Part shown: positions 22,426 through 31,772 of the stretch, in pieces
How the letters are laid out: each line of letters begins with the position of its first letter
How positions within the stretch are numbered: position 1 is the first letter of the stretch
From: an uncultured Oscillospiraceae bacterium
GTDB taxonomy: Bacteria > Bacillota > Clostridia > Oscillospirales > Oscillospiraceae
Length of the DNA stretch: 64,000 bases
Assembly (NCBI GenBank): GCA_900768135.1
Contig: CAAGBT010000065.1
Span: 62,001-126,000 of the forward strand
Direction of reading: 5' to 3'
Made by a program: the position numbers and the translations under genes
Notes under the pieces: generated by a model
Seen by the model: only the letters and a program-made list of their open reading frames with translations
What the model was told of the DNA's origin: nothing
The model's database searches: none

Positions 22426-22644
22426 ATGGAGTATCAAAAAGTTTTTCCAAAAAAACTCCAGGCGCTGCGTGAGAAGCGGCGGTTGAGCCGGCACACTCTG
22501 TCCGAACTGTGTGGTTTGAGCCGGAATGTGATCGGCATGTATGAGCGCGGAGAAAAGGCGCCGTCTGTCGATGCGCTTGTCAGCCTATCGGATTACTTTG
22601 GGGTGTCTGTCGATTACCTTCTTGGCCGCGAAAAAAAGTTTTAG
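22426..22644 (+). CDS. Small XRE-family regulator
   Basis: Seventy-two aa from ATG 22426. The XRE helix-turn-helix covers nearly the whole chain (LSRHTLSELCGLSRNVIGMY, then FGVSVDYLLG). It has no oligomerisation domain. Sited between the late regulator and the packaging genes, it may modulate late expression. Confidence 0.85.
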   Translation: MEYQKVFPKKLQALREKRRLSRHTLSELCGLSRNVIGMYERGEKAPSVDALVSLSDYFGVSVDYLLGREKKF

Positions 22645-22720
22645 AGCGGACACCCACGGTGGGCATGGGCCTGAAAAACTGTGTTATGGTTTTATTGGGC
22701 CAGCGATGCAAGATAGCCAT
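22580..22720 (-). CDS. Possible 46-aa minus-strand peptide
   Basis: An ATG at 22720 follows a strong AAAGGAGGTGAAG on the minus strand. The peptide is basic and aromatic (LHRWPNKTITQFFRP). Its second half is antisense to the XRE gene's conserved C-terminus, so it could be a shadow frame; only the ribosome binding site argues for it. Confidence 0.25.
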   Translation of the reverse strand: MAILHRWPNKTITQFFRPMPTVGVRSKTFFRGQEGNRQTPQSNPIG

Positions 22721-22784
22721 GGGCTTCACCTCCTTTCTTACCCGCCGCGGCACTGAGGCGGGCGGAATATCAGTGCAGCCTCCA

Positions 22785-22819
22785 CGAGGTCAGGCCTTTG
22801 GGGGAAGGGCCTGGCCTCG
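22785..22819. other. Hairpin before the packaging genes
   Basis: CGAGGTCAGGCCTTT pairs with AAGGGCCTGGCCTCG (one or two wobbles). No T-run follows. It lies 24 bases before the HNH start. It may be a packaging-site (cos) element or an mRNA structure. Confidence 0.35.
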
Positions 22820-22842
22820 TAACTCGTAAAGGAGAGGATCAT

Positions 22843-23232
22843 GTGCTGAAATCATGCAGATATTGCGGGCGGATCCATCCGAAAGGGTATATCTGTCCGA
22901 AGAAACCGAAACCGGCACCGCACCGTAACGGAAAAATTGCCGATTTTAGAAAGACCTACGCATGGCAGAAAAAACGAGATCGGATCGTCCGACGGGATTT
23001 TCATCTTTGCCGGGTATGCAACGAAGGCAGCTATGGCGTCTTCGGCGTGCCGGGGCTGGAATCTAACCTGTCGGTGCATCATATTGAGCCGCTGGAAGAA
23101 CGCTTCGACCTGCGGCTGGACGAAGGCAATCTGCTGACCTGCTGCGACGGGCATCATCGCATGGCAGATGATGGGGATATCCCGAGAGACTATCTCCACG
23201 ACCTTGCACAGACGTCCCCCCGGTGGGGCTGA
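22843..23232 (+). CDS. HNH endonuclease
   Basis: A 129-aa protein from GTG 22843 after AAAGGAGAGG. An N-terminal CRYCG pair, then the HNH core: LCRVC, SVHHIEPLEERFDLRLDEGN and LTCCDGHHRM provide the H-N-H and zinc cysteines. HNH proteins beside terminase genes nick or cut at cos sites with the terminase. It precedes the terminase small subunit, separated by 132 bases that hold no gene and may contain the packaging site. Confidence 0.9.
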   Translation: MLKSCRYCGRIHPKGYICPKKPKPAPHRNGKIADFRKTYAWQKKRDRIVRRDFHLCRVCNEGSYGVFGVPGLESNLSVHHIEPLEERFDLRLDEGNLLTCCDGHHRMADDGDIPRDYLHDLAQTSPRWG

Positions 23233-23364
23233 GGTCAGCCAGCGCGCCTGCGTCAAGACCAACAGCGGCCCTCTGGGCGCGACAAATTTTAGAAATGGGG
23301 AATCGCCCTGCGGCCGGAGACGCTGCGGCAGGGCGCACAGCGAATCTGGAAAGGAGGCAGCACG

Positions 23365-23823
23365 GTGGGAAGGCCAAGCAAATCAGTTCGGGTGAAGACC
23401 GGCGCGATCGCCGGCGACGATGCGGCGATCCGGCAGGACGTGGAGGATAAGCTGCGCGGTGAGAATGTACCGCCGGAGCCGCCTGCGGATCTGACGGATG
23501 GCCAGCGTGATATCTTTCAGTTTATCGTGAACGGTCTGGTTGCCAGTGACATTCTCGGCCAGCTGGACGTATTTGTGCTGGAGAGCACAGCCATCGCCAT
23601 TGACCGGCTGCGCTATATCAACGGCCTGATCGATGCCAACCCAGGGCTTGTCATGCACACCAGTCTGCAGAATGCCCGGGCGAAATACCAGAGCGATCTG
23701 TGGCGGGGGTGCAACGAGCTTTGCCTCTCTCCACAGGCCCGCGCCAAAATTGGCAGTCTTGCCGCGCAGAAACAGAAGGAGAAAAAGGACCCCCTGCTGG
23801 CGGCCCTGAGCGATGATGATTAA
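23365..23823 (+). CDS. Terminase small subunit (P27 family)
   Basis: A 152-aa protein from GTG 23365 after AAAGGAGGCAGC. A GRPSK-type start, a helical core (LTDGQRDIFQFIVNGLVAS, LDVFVLESTAIAIDRL) and a KIGSLAAQKQKEKKDPL tail are typical of the P27-like terminase small subunits of HK97-type phages. It recognises phage DNA for packaging. It overlaps the large subunit by 11 bases. Confidence 0.85.
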   Translation: MGRPSKSVRVKTGAIAGDDAAIRQDVEDKLRGENVPPEPPADLTDGQRDIFQFIVNGLVASDILGQLDVFVLESTAIAIDRLRYINGLIDANPGLVMHTSLQNARAKYQSDLWRGCNELCLSPQARAKIGSLAAQKQKEKKDPLLAALSDDD

Positions 23824-25486
23824 AGACAGCCGCGCTTACCGGTACGCCAAGTGGTGTACGCAGCGCAGCAATCGGAAGGTCGGTAAGTATGTAAAGCTCC
23901 AGGCGAAAAAGTGGCTGAAGATCGCGGACGGAAAGCACAAGGAAGCCTACATCAGTGAAAAGGCCTATCGGAAGATCTGCAAACTTCTGAAGCTGATGGT
24001 GCACCCGGATCTCCACTGCTCCATGTATGACGGCCTTGAAGACTATGCCTGGTTCCTGATCGTGGCCGTATTCTGTACGCGGCGGCGTGAGGACGACCGG
24101 CGCTTCTATCAGACCGCTGTTCTTGAGATCGCCCGAAAGAACTTCAAGACCTTCAACTCCGCAGTCATCTTCATTCTGGGGATGTTGACGGAGCCCCGCT
24201 TCTCCCGTTTCTTCTCCGTGGCGCCGGACTTTAAGCTGTCCTCGGAGCTGCGGCTGGCCGTGCGCAAGATCATCAAGGTCTCTCCGGCGCTGACGAAGTA
24301 TTTCAAGATCAACAGGGATCTGATCACCTGCCTGATTAACGAGATCGAATACACACCCCTCGCATATTCCAACGACGGCATGGACGGCCGTCTTGCAAAT
24401 ATCTTCTTGGCGGACGAGGCCGGCGCGCTGGACAGCTATCCGGTGGAGGCCATGCGATCTTCTCAGATCACCCTCGTCAACAAGCTGGGCATTATCATTT
24501 CCACGCAGTACCCCAACGACAATAACGTGATGATCGATGAGATCGACATTGCGAAAAAAGTTCTGGATGAGGTACTGGACAAAGAGAACGTCTTCGCGCT
24601 GCTCTATGAGCCAGATGACGCGCTCCGGAAAAAGTGGGAGACCGATGACCTGGTCATCTACCAGGCAAACCCTGTTGCGGTGAACAACAAAGAGGTCTTT
24701 GAGTCGATCAAGGATCTCCGGGCCATGGCCATTCTCTATGAGAACAAGCGGGAGAATTTCCTCTGTAAGCACTGCAACATCATGTACAAGGGCCTGGGCG
24801 TCGAGGGCTATGTGGACGTGCAGAAGGTCAAGCGCTGCCGGATCACTGAGGATCTGGCCTTCTGGCGGGGCCGCCGTGTTTGGGTCGGCTTCGACCTGTC
24901 CCAGACGGACGACAACACTTCCGTGGCCATGGTGACAGAGGCGGACGGGGTGATCCATGCCAAGGTATGGGGCATCCTGCCGAAAGACCGCATCGAGGTC
25001 AAATCCAAGAAAGAGAATGTGGACTACAAGAAGCTGATCGCCTCCGGCAACTGCTTTGCTGAGGGCGAGGAGGTCATCGACTACGGTTTCGTGGAGCGGT
25101 GGATCCTGGGCATGTCCGAGAAGTACGGCGTGGAGGTCATGCAGATCGGCTACGACCGTTATAACGCCATCTCGACCGTGCAGAAGCTGGAGGCTGCGGG
25201 CATGGAATGCGTGGAAGTGAAGCAGCACTCATCGGTGCTGCATCCGCCCACCAAGCTGCTCCGTGAGGCGATCCTGAAGAAGGAATTTGCCTACGACGAA
25301 AACCGACTGCTGGAGATCAACTTCCAAAACGCCCGCTGCACAACAGACACGAATTTGAACCAGTATGTGAATAAAAAGCGCTCCGCCGGCAAGGTGGACA
25401 TGGTGGTCTCGATCATCATTGCGCTTTACCTCATGCAGCAGGCCATGCTGTTCGATAAATCGATGGACTGGGCAATCCAGACTTAA
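23813..25486 (+). CDS. Terminase large subunit
   Basis: A 557-aa protein. An N-terminal ATPase region has a variant Walker A around ARKNFKTF and Walker B IFLADEAG. The C-terminal RNase H-like nuclease has GFDLSQTDD and KVDMVVSI acidic motifs. It resembles the Terminase_1 family (HK97-like, cos-type phages). It pumps DNA into the prohead and cuts it. Confidence 0.95.
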   Translation: MMIKDSRAYRYAKWCTQRSNRKVGKYVKLQAKKWLKIADGKHKEAYISEKAYRKICKLLKLMVHPDLHCSMYDGLEDYAWFLIVAVFCTRRREDDRRFYQTAVLEIARKNFKTFNSAVIFILGMLTEPRFSRFFSVAPDFKLSSELRLAVRKIIKVSPALTKYFKINRDLITCLINEIEYTPLAYSNDGMDGRLANIFLADEAGALDSYPVEAMRSSQITLVNKLGIIISTQYPNDNNVMIDEIDIAKKVLDEVLDKENVFALLYEPDDALRKKWETDDLVIYQANPVAVNNKEVFESIKDLRAMAILYENKRENFLCKHCNIMYKGLGVEGYVDVQKVKRCRITEDLAFWRGRRVWVGFDLSQTDDNTSVAMVTEADGVIHAKVWGILPKDRIEVKSKKENVDYKKLIASGNCFAEGEEVIDYGFVERWILGMSEKYGVEVMQIGYDRYNAISTVQKLEAAGMECVEVKQHSSVLHPPTKLLREAILKKEFAYDENRLLEINFQNARCTTDTNLNQYVNKKRSAGKVDMVVSIIIALYLMQQAMLFDKSMDWAIQT

Positions 25487-25503
25487 CAGGAGGATACGCG
25501 CCG

Positions 25504-26775
25504 ATGTGGCCATTCAAACGAAAAGAGAATAGGGCTGAAACCGCAGCGGTGGCCGTGGCTCCTACGATGGCGGATCTGATCCTGGCCATTATGCAGAGCG
25601 GGGGCTCGACCAGAGATAAGGCCATGCAGATCCCGACCATTTCCGGCTCCATTGACCTGATTGCCAATATCGTCGCCGCTACGCCGCTGGGCCTATACCG
25701 CGATGAGGGCGGAAAGGCCGTTGCCATCACCGATGATCCCCGTGTATTTCTGCTGAATGATGATACTGGCGACACGCTGAACGCAAACGAGTTCTGGCGG
25801 GCCATGATCCGGGACTACTATCTCGGCAAGGGCGGGTATGCCTACATCGATCGGAGCGACTTCGGAGAGTTCCGCAGCGTCCATTACATTGACGAGTCGA
25901 ATATTTCCATCCTGAAGAACACAGATCCCATCTTCAAGGACTTCAATATCGCGGTCAACGGGGTTTCCTACTATCCGCACAACTTCCTGAAGATCCTCCG
26001 AAACACGAAGGACGGAGCCGAAGGGATGCCTATCACGAAGGAAAACAGCCAGCTGATCGAGTCCATGTACCTCACGCTGGTGCTGGAAAGTCACATGGCG
26101 GCCAGAGGCGGCAATAAGCGAGGGTTCCTGCAGGCCGAAAAGCGTTTGGAGCAGGGGCAGATCAACGATCTGCGCACAAAATTTCAAAGCATGTACTCCA
26201 ACGCAGATAAAGAGCCCTTTGTTGTGCTGAACCAGGGCCTCAGCTTCAAGGAAATCTCGGATACCGCCGTGGAAATGCAGCTCAATGAGAACAAGGAGAC
26301 GAACGCGGTGGAGCTTGCGAAGCTGTTCCACGTCTCTCCGGAGGCCCTGAGCGGCAAATCCGGCGCGGATGTAGTAGAAGGCCTTGCAAAGATGGCTGCC
26401 ATTCCGCTGATGACCGTCATTCAGTGCGCACTGAACCGGGACATGCTGCGGGAATCCGAAAAACACGCTGAACACCCGCTTTACTGGGCCTTTGACACCA
26501 AAGAACTTCTGAAGGGCGATATGAAGACGCGGTTTGACGCCTACAAGGTCGCCCTGGAGTCCAACTTCATGCAGATCGATGAGGTGCGCTATCAGGAAGA
26601 CTTGGCACCGCTGGGCCTGTCCTGGATCAGACTGGGGCTACAGGATGTTCTGTACGATCCCAAAACCAAGCGGATCTATACACCCAATACCGGGCAGGTC
26701 TCTGTGATGGGCGAGCAGACGCTCAATCCCCCACAGGAACCGCCCACAAAACAGAAGGAGGAGCCTGACGCATGA
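25504..26775 (+). CDS. Portal protein (HK97 family)
   Basis: A 423-aa protein of the HK97-type portal family. Typical segments are ISGSIDLIANIVAATPLGLY near the start, the KGGYAYIDR strand and KLFHVSPEALSG. It forms the dodecameric ring at one capsid vertex. Start at ATG 25504 after AGGAGG. Confidence 0.93.
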   Translation: MWPFKRKENRAETAAVAVAPTMADLILAIMQSGGSTRDKAMQIPTISGSIDLIANIVAATPLGLYRDEGGKAVAITDDPRVFLLNDDTGDTLNANEFWRAMIRDYYLGKGGYAYIDRSDFGEFRSVHYIDESNISILKNTDPIFKDFNIAVNGVSYYPHNFLKILRNTKDGAEGMPITKENSQLIESMYLTLVLESHMAARGGNKRGFLQAEKRLEQGQINDLRTKFQSMYSNADKEPFVVLNQGLSFKEISDTAVEMQLNENKETNAVELAKLFHVSPEALSGKSGADVVEGLAKMAAIPLMTVIQCALNRDMLRESEKHAEHPLYWAFDTKELLKGDMKTRFDAYKVALESNFMQIDEVRYQEDLAPLGLSWIRLGLQDVLYDPKTKRIYTPNTGQVSVMGEQTLNPPQEPPTKQKEEPDA

Positions 26776-27359
26776 TGAATATTGAAGTCCGTGCGGACGG
26801 AGCACGGATCACCGGATATGTCAACGTGACAGAGAAGAAAAGCCGGCCGGTGATTACGCCGCGGGGCAAGGTGATCGAGGAGATCGAGCCCCGCGCCTTT
26901 GCGGAAGCGATCAGCCGCGCAGGAAACATTACTGTAACGGTGGACCACGACAAAAGCCATATCTATGCCAGCACGGATGACGGCACGGTAACGCTGAAAG
27001 AGGACGCTATCGGCCTTCACGCCGATGTCCTCATCAAGGATAAGGATCTGATCGAGCTTGCCAAAAAGGGGAAGATTCGCGGCTGGTCCTTCGGGATGTA
27101 CAACGTCAAGGATTCCATGGAGGAACGTGCGGATGATCTGCCGATCCGACACATCAAGGCGCTGGATCTGGATCATCTGACGCTCGTTGTGAAAAAAAGC
27201 CCGATCTACTCCGCAACTTCTGTGGAACTGCGCGCGGGCGAGGACATCGAACTGGAGACCAGAGCGTCTTTGGACGAGCCTACGCTATCCGGCCCTGCTC
27301 TGCACACGCCGGCATTTGATAATTCTGAATTCAGGGGCCGCATCGCGGCGCTGAAATAA
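26772..27359 (+). CDS. Prohead maturation protease (HK97/S78 type)
   Basis: A 195-aa protein overlapping the portal stop (ATGA). TVTVDHDKSHIYAST carries the catalytic histidine and IRGWSFGMY the serine of the S78 herpesvirus-protease-like fold. It cleaves the N-terminal delta domain of the capsid protein at maturation and then itself. Confidence 0.9.
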   Translation: MMNIEVRADGARITGYVNVTEKKSRPVITPRGKVIEEIEPRAFAEAISRAGNITVTVDHDKSHIYASTDDGTVTLKEDAIGLHADVLIKDKDLIELAKKGKIRGWSFGMYNVKDSMEERADDLPIRHIKALDLDHLTLVVKKSPIYSATSVELRAGEDIELETRASLDEPTLSGPALHTPAFDNSEFRGRIAALK

Positions 27360-27381
27360 TAAAAACGGAGGAATTGCTTAC

Positions 27382-28524
27382 ATGAAGAACCTGAAGAAGC
27401 TGATGGAGCGCCGCGAAGAACTGAAGCAGCAGCTTGCTGCCCTGGTAGATGCGGCCGACCAGGAAGAGCGCGCCATGACCGAGGAAGAGACGCAGACCTT
27501 TGATGCTGCCGAGAAGGAGATCCAGAACATCGACGACACCCTTGCCCGCGAGGAGCGCGCCCGCAACATCCCTACCGTGCAGCAGCCCACCGAACAGCAT
27601 GAGATGACGGTGGAGGAGCGCGCGGCCGCCGAGGAGAAGGCCTTTGCCGACTTCATTATGAACCGTGCGATGGAAAATCGTGCCGGTGAGATCCAGCTCA
27701 CGCAGGGCAATAACGGCTCTATCGTGCCCACCACCATCGCCAACCGCATCATCAAGGCGGTGCGGGACATGGTCCCCTTCCTGCAGCTCGCTGATGTGGT
27801 CTATACCAACGGCAAGCTGTCTGTGCCTGTGTATGGCGAGGACGCCACCAATTACATCGATGCTGATTATGTGGACGAGGGCACTGAGCTGACCGACAAC
27901 ATCGGCAAGTTCACCACCATCGACCTGACCGGCTTCGTGATCGGCGCGCTGGCCCTGGTATCCAACAAGCTGAAGGACAACACGGACATCAATGTGGTGG
28001 ACTTTGTTATCAACCAGGCGGCTGAAGCCATGGCCGAAAAGCTGGAGGGTGAGTTTGTCAACGGCACTTCCGGCAAGATCACCGGCATTCAGTCCGCAGC
28101 CAGCGGAGTGACCGCCGCGGCGGCCACTGCGGTCACCTATGATGAGCTGGTCAGCCTGAAGCACTCCCTGAAGCAGCGTTTCCGCGGTAAGGCCAGCTGG
28201 ATCATGAACCCCGCCACCTATACCGCCATCTGCAAGCTGAAGGACAACAACGGCCAGCCTTACTTCAAGGAGGATGAGTATAAGATCCTGGGCCGCCCGG
28301 TCATCGAATCCGACTCCATGCCCATTATGGCCGCCGGCAAGAAGCCGATCATCTTCGGCGATTTGAGCGGCTACACCATCAAGGCGACCAAGAGTGTGGA
28401 AGTCCAGGTGTTGCGCGAGAAGTTCGCCACGAAGAACATGATCGGCGTGCTGGCCTTCGGTGAGTATGACGCCAAGATCACGGACTCCAAGAAGATCAGC
28501 TCCCTGACCATGGCTGCGTCCTAA
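27382..28524 (+). CDS. Major capsid protein (HK97 fold)
   Basis: A 380-aa protein. Residues 1-100 are a charged coiled coil that serves as an internal scaffold and is removed by the protease. The HK97 fold begins near NNGSIVPTTIANRIIKAV and ends LAFGEYDAKITDSKK. Start ATG 27382 after GGAGG. Confidence 0.95.
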   Translation: MKNLKKLMERREELKQQLAALVDAADQEERAMTEEETQTFDAAEKEIQNIDDTLAREERARNIPTVQQPTEQHEMTVEERAAAEEKAFADFIMNRAMENRAGEIQLTQGNNGSIVPTTIANRIIKAVRDMVPFLQLADVVYTNGKLSVPVYGEDATNYIDADYVDEGTELTDNIGKFTTIDLTGFVIGALALVSNKLKDNTDINVVDFVINQAAEAMAEKLEGEFVNGTSGKITGIQSAASGVTAAAATAVTYDELVSLKHSLKQRFRGKASWIMNPATYTAICKLKDNNGQPYFKEDEYKILGRPVIESDSMPIMAAGKKPIIFGDLSGYTIKATKSVEVQVLREKFATKNMIGVLAFGEYDAKITDSKKISSLTMAAS

Positions 28525-28541
28525 TCTTGGGAGGTGCAGCC

Positions 28542-28805
28542 ATGAAAGTGACAGCAAACATCAGCTTCGCAGGGGCTGAGCTTGCCATGTTTCGGGGCGA
28601 GGCCCGCGATGTGCCTGAACACATCGCGGCCCCCCTGCTGAAATGCGGGTATCTGGAGGCCGCAGAGCCCCCCGCTGCGGCGAACACCCCGGAAATGACG
28701 AAGGATGAACTGATTGAGAAGGCGAAGAGCCTGGGCGTCGAAGTTAAATCCGGCTGGACGAAGGCGGAGATCGCCGCCGCGATCGCCGCTGCGGCGGAGG
28801 CCTGA
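28542..28805 (+). CDS. Head-associated protein with HeH/SAP-like domain
   Basis: Eighty-seven aa from ATG 28542 after GGGAGG. The N-terminus is a short beta segment (MKVTANISFAGAELAMFRGE). The C-terminus (MTKDELIEKAKSLGVEV, then TKAEIAAAI) is a helix-extended-helix domain seen in phage proteins downstream of the capsid gene. It may bind the capsid or DNA. Confidence 0.6.
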   Translation: MKVTANISFAGAELAMFRGEARDVPEHIAAPLLKCGYLEAAEPPAAANTPEMTKDELIEKAKSLGVEVKSGWTKAEIAAAIAAAAEA

Positions 28806-28807
28806 GT

Positions 28808-29128
28808 ATGAGACCATGTGATCTGACGGCGGCAGATATTGCCTTCTTTTCAAGAAAAATCATAGAGCCGGAAGAGTATGGCGCGCTATCCCCCATGGAG
28901 CAGTTGGAGTGCGAAGGCGCCTTGTCGGCAGCGAAGGCTGCGGCGGGCGCTTATACCGGGCTCGATATGGAGAAGACCGAGCTGGAGGATCTCGCCTATG
29001 CGGTGAAGGTCATGGCGGCGGAGATGATCGACAACCGTCAGATCACGGCTCAATACACGGGCAAAAACCCGATGGTCATGCAGATCCTGGACCTGCATAG
29101 CACAAATCTTCTGCCCAGCGAGGGGTGA
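28808..29128 (+). CDS. Head-tail connector (gp6-like)
   Basis: A 106-aa helical protein immediately after the HeH gene. Size, position and the helical pattern (SPMEQLECEGALSAAKAAAG, LEDLAYAVKVMAAEMI) match the phage gp6-like head-tail connector family that binds the portal. Confidence 0.7.
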   Translation: MRPCDLTAADIAFFSRKIIEPEEYGALSPMEQLECEGALSAAKAAAGAYTGLDMEKTELEDLAYAVKVMAAEMIDNRQITAQYTGKNPMVMQILDLHSTNLLPSEG

Positions 29129-29748
29129 GCGAGATGTATGAGCAGCTTTCTTCCGCACTGACCGAGAAGATCGAGATCTTGACGCTGGTGTTGGACGATG
29201 AGACCAGAAACTTGGCGTGGGCACCGTCCGGAACCTGTTGGGCCTCGGTAATGGTAGACACCTATCGCAACCTGTTTTCGGCAATAGGCGTCGGCACCCG
29301 CGGTGCTACAGTCATTATTCGCCCGCATCTGCGGCTGACATTGCATCAGGCCATCCGCTGGCGCGGGGAGTTTCTGCATTTGACCTCCATCCTGCTGAAC
29401 CGCGAACAGGATCAGCAGGAGGTCAAGGCGGCCATTTGCCAGAGCGTAACCCTAACGGCAAAGCCCCAAGCTCGGACCGGCCGCGATGCCCTGAACCGCC
29501 CGACAAAGGCGGAACAGGCTTCCTTCACCTTCCCTGGGATCCTGGCGGAGATGTATTACCGTAATGATCCGGACGAGATCTTCCGCAGCACAATGCAGCG
29601 CCGCGCGCTGGTGACACCGAAAGCGGTCGTGCTCCGCGCCGGTGATCTTGTCCAGCTGAATGGCGGTACGCCGTACACGGTGCGTCAGGTGCTGGACCTG
29701 GAGTCCTACAAGAACGAGTATGTGATCGAGCGGCAGGAGGATGTCTGA
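29125..29748 (+). CDS. Head closure/head-tail adaptor protein
   Basis: A 207-aa protein; the start is GTG 29125 or ATG 29134. It occupies the head-closure position between the connector and the gp10-like protein. The beta-rich C-terminal part (LRAGDLVQLNGGTPYTVRQV) resembles SPP1 gp16-type closures. It is longer than the usual closure protein of about 110 aa, so the first half is extra and unassigned. Confidence 0.55.
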   Translation: MSEMYEQLSSALTEKIEILTLVLDDETRNLAWAPSGTCWASVMVDTYRNLFSAIGVGTRGATVIIRPHLRLTLHQAIRWRGEFLHLTSILLNREQDQQEVKAAICQSVTLTAKPQARTGRDALNRPTKAEQASFTFPGILAEMYYRNDPDEIFRSTMQRRALVTPKAVVLRAGDLVQLNGGTPYTVRQVLDLESYKNEYVIERQEDV

Positions 29749-30209
29749 TGCAGAGCGTGGAGATCCAGGGCCTCGATAAGGTCAAAAAGGCGCTGGAGGC
29801 CGCTCCGGAGGCCATCCGGGAGGCCAGGGCGCAGGTGCTTGATGAACTGGGCGAAGAACTGCTGGGCGCAGTGCGGCAGCGCATCGGCGGCAGCGGCCGC
29901 GTGGCCAGTGTACAAGAGTACCGGGTCGGCAGCGGTAAGGGCTATGTGGCCGTCCGCGCAAAAGCGAAGACCGATTTGGATGGCTACGCCGCCGGTTACA
30001 TCACCAATGCGCTGGAGGGCGGCCACGCGGTACGACCATCCTCCGGAAGCGCCAAACGGAAACGGAAATCGAGAGCAAAAATGCGCCGTGTACCGGGCAA
30101 ATACATGTATCAGGACACCGGCGCACAAGAACTGAGCCGCGCGGCAGAAACCGCTGCGCAGCGCATTGAGGACGCGGCGATGAAGGCGCTGGAAGGAGGT
30201 ACGGAATGA
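29748..30209 (+). CDS. HK97 gp10-family neck protein
   Basis: A 153-aa protein. The N-terminal helix after IQGLDKVKKALEAAPEAI and the basic segment KRKRKSRAKMRRVPGKY fit the HK97 gp10-like neck/tail-completion family. It overlaps both neighbours. Confidence 0.75.
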   Translation: MQSVEIQGLDKVKKALEAAPEAIREARAQVLDELGEELLGAVRQRIGGSGRVASVQEYRVGSGKGYVAVRAKAKTDLDGYAAGYITNALEGGHAVRPSSGSAKRKRKSRAKMRRVPGKYMYQDTGAQELSRAAETAAQRIEDAAMKALEGGTE

Positions 30210-30661
30210 CCAAAACCGAGATACTGGATGCCATCAACCGGCTGCTGGTGGAGAAATGGCCGAATCGTACCGTCTATCTCGATGTTTGTCCGGTGGATTT
30301 TGAGCGTCCCTCCTTCTGGTTGGCGGTGGAGAAGCACGAGCTGACAGATGCCAACCGTGCGTTCATCCGGCACGATCTGCGGCTGAAGCTGACGCTCTAT
30401 GATGAGCTGGATGAACACTATGAGGCGTCCTGGTATCGGCTCTCGAAGGAGACCGACGATGCGGTGGATCTCCTGAGCCGTGTGCTGAAGGTCGGTGGCC
30501 GCCACCTGAAGCCTCGTCTAAAAGCATTGCCCCGGGATCCGGATCGGGCGTATGTGCAGATCGATCTGTCCTGGCTGGATAACCGCCCCGGGCTGGATGC
30601 CGGAGATCCTGTTCCCGCCGCCGAAAGCTATTCGCTGAAGGTGCGGGGCGATATTACATGA
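30206..30661 (+). CDS. Tail terminator family protein (DUF6838-like)
   Basis: A 151-aa protein with MTKTEILDAINRLLVEKWPN at the start and a pattern of alternating strands and helices as in contractile-tail terminators. It lies just before the sheath gene. It probably caps the tail tube for joining to the head. Confidence 0.65.
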   Translation: MTKTEILDAINRLLVEKWPNRTVYLDVCPVDFERPSFWLAVEKHELTDANRAFIRHDLRLKLTLYDELDEHYEASWYRLSKETDDAVDLLSRVLKVGGRHLKPRLKALPRDPDRAYVQIDLSWLDNRPGLDAGDPVPAAESYSLKVRGDIT

Positions 30662-30674
30662 GAGGAGCGAAAAA

Positions 30675-31760
30675 ATGGGACTTCCTGAACTTACTTTTTC
30701 CCTGAAAAAGGCCGCTGATACTGTGGCTACCCGTGTTTCTGCCGGTATCGTGGCCATGATCCTGCGGGATGCCAAGGCAAACGGTCTTTATACCATCAAC
30801 CGCGAGAGCGACATTCCCCCCGAGCTGGGAGCGGACAATATCGCGGCCATCAAGCGGGCGATGGCGGGCTACATCACAAAGCCGGATGTGGTTTATGTCA
30901 GCGTCATCGGCGCGGACGCGGCCATTGCCACTGGCTTTCAGGCCCTGGCCGTGCACAGCTATGACTATCTGGTAGGGCCGACGGCCATCACCAGTGCAGA
31001 TGCGACTGCGCTGGCCGGCCTTGTTAAGGCAGAGCGTGTGAAGCGCTATATCGGCAAGGTCGTGCTGCCCAACACCGCCGCGGATGATGAAGGCGTGATC
31101 AACTTTGTTTCTTCCGGTATCAAAGCCGGCGCCACGACCTTCACCGCTGCCCAGTACGCAGGGCGCATTGCCGGTGTACTGGCGGGCACTCCCGCCGCGT
31201 GCAGCGCCACCTACGCCGCGCTGGAGGAGCTGACCGCTGTGGAGGCCCAGGCCGATCCTGACGCCGCCGTAGACGCAGGCAAGCTGTTTCTGATCGACGA
31301 TGGCCGCCGTATCAAGCTGAGCCGCGCCGTGACGAGCAAGACAACGCTGGCAGATGACGAGCCGGAGATGCTGAAGAAGATCAAGCTGGTGTCCGCACTG
31401 GATCTGATCCGCTACTACGCCATCACCACCGTGGAGGACGAGTATCTGGGCAAGTGCGCCAACACCTACGACAATAAGTGCATCCTGCTGACCGCGTTTT
31501 CCGAGTTCTTCGCTTCGCTGGAGGCGCAGAATGTGATCGAGGAGGGCAGCTCCGGCGCAGAGCTGGACGCGGGGGCCATCCGCGCCTATCTGCTGGAGCA
31601 GGCCACGGAGGCCGGCGATGCCGAGGAGGTCACCCGCATCAAGGCGCTGACCGATGAGGCCCTGCGCAAGGAAGATACCGGCAGCCACGTGTTCCTGTAT
31701 CTCTACGGCCACGTGCTGGATGCCATGGAGGACTTCCACATCACGCTGGAAGCGCAGTAA
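30675..31760 (+). CDS. Tail sheath protein (XkdK-like)
   Basis: A 361-aa protein from ATG 30675 after AGGAG. The short single-domain sheath of PBSX/clostridial myophages has YDYLVGPTAITSADATAL, a central helix-rich section and the C-terminal FLYLYGHVLDAMEDFHITL segment. It contracts to drive the tube through the envelope and establishes that this is a contractile-tailed phage. Confidence 0.9.
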   Translation: MGLPELTFSLKKAADTVATRVSAGIVAMILRDAKANGLYTINRESDIPPELGADNIAAIKRAMAGYITKPDVVYVSVIGADAAIATGFQALAVHSYDYLVGPTAITSADATALAGLVKAERVKRYIGKVVLPNTAADDEGVINFVSSGIKAGATTFTAAQYAGRIAGVLAGTPAACSATYAALEELTAVEAQADPDAAVDAGKLFLIDDGRRIKLSRAVTSKTTLADDEPEMLKKIKLVSALDLIRYYAITTVEDEYLGKCANTYDNKCILLTAFSEFFASLEAQNVIEEGSSGAELDAGAIRAYLLEQATEAGDAEEVTRIKALTDEALRKEDTGSHVFLYLYGHVLDAMEDFHITLEAQ

Positions 31761-31772
31761 GGAGGGGGAACG

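Noticed and set aside
23651..25228. A 525-codon minus-strand open frame
   Set aside because: Antisense to the large terminase; low-complexity His/Leu/Val composition typical of shadows.
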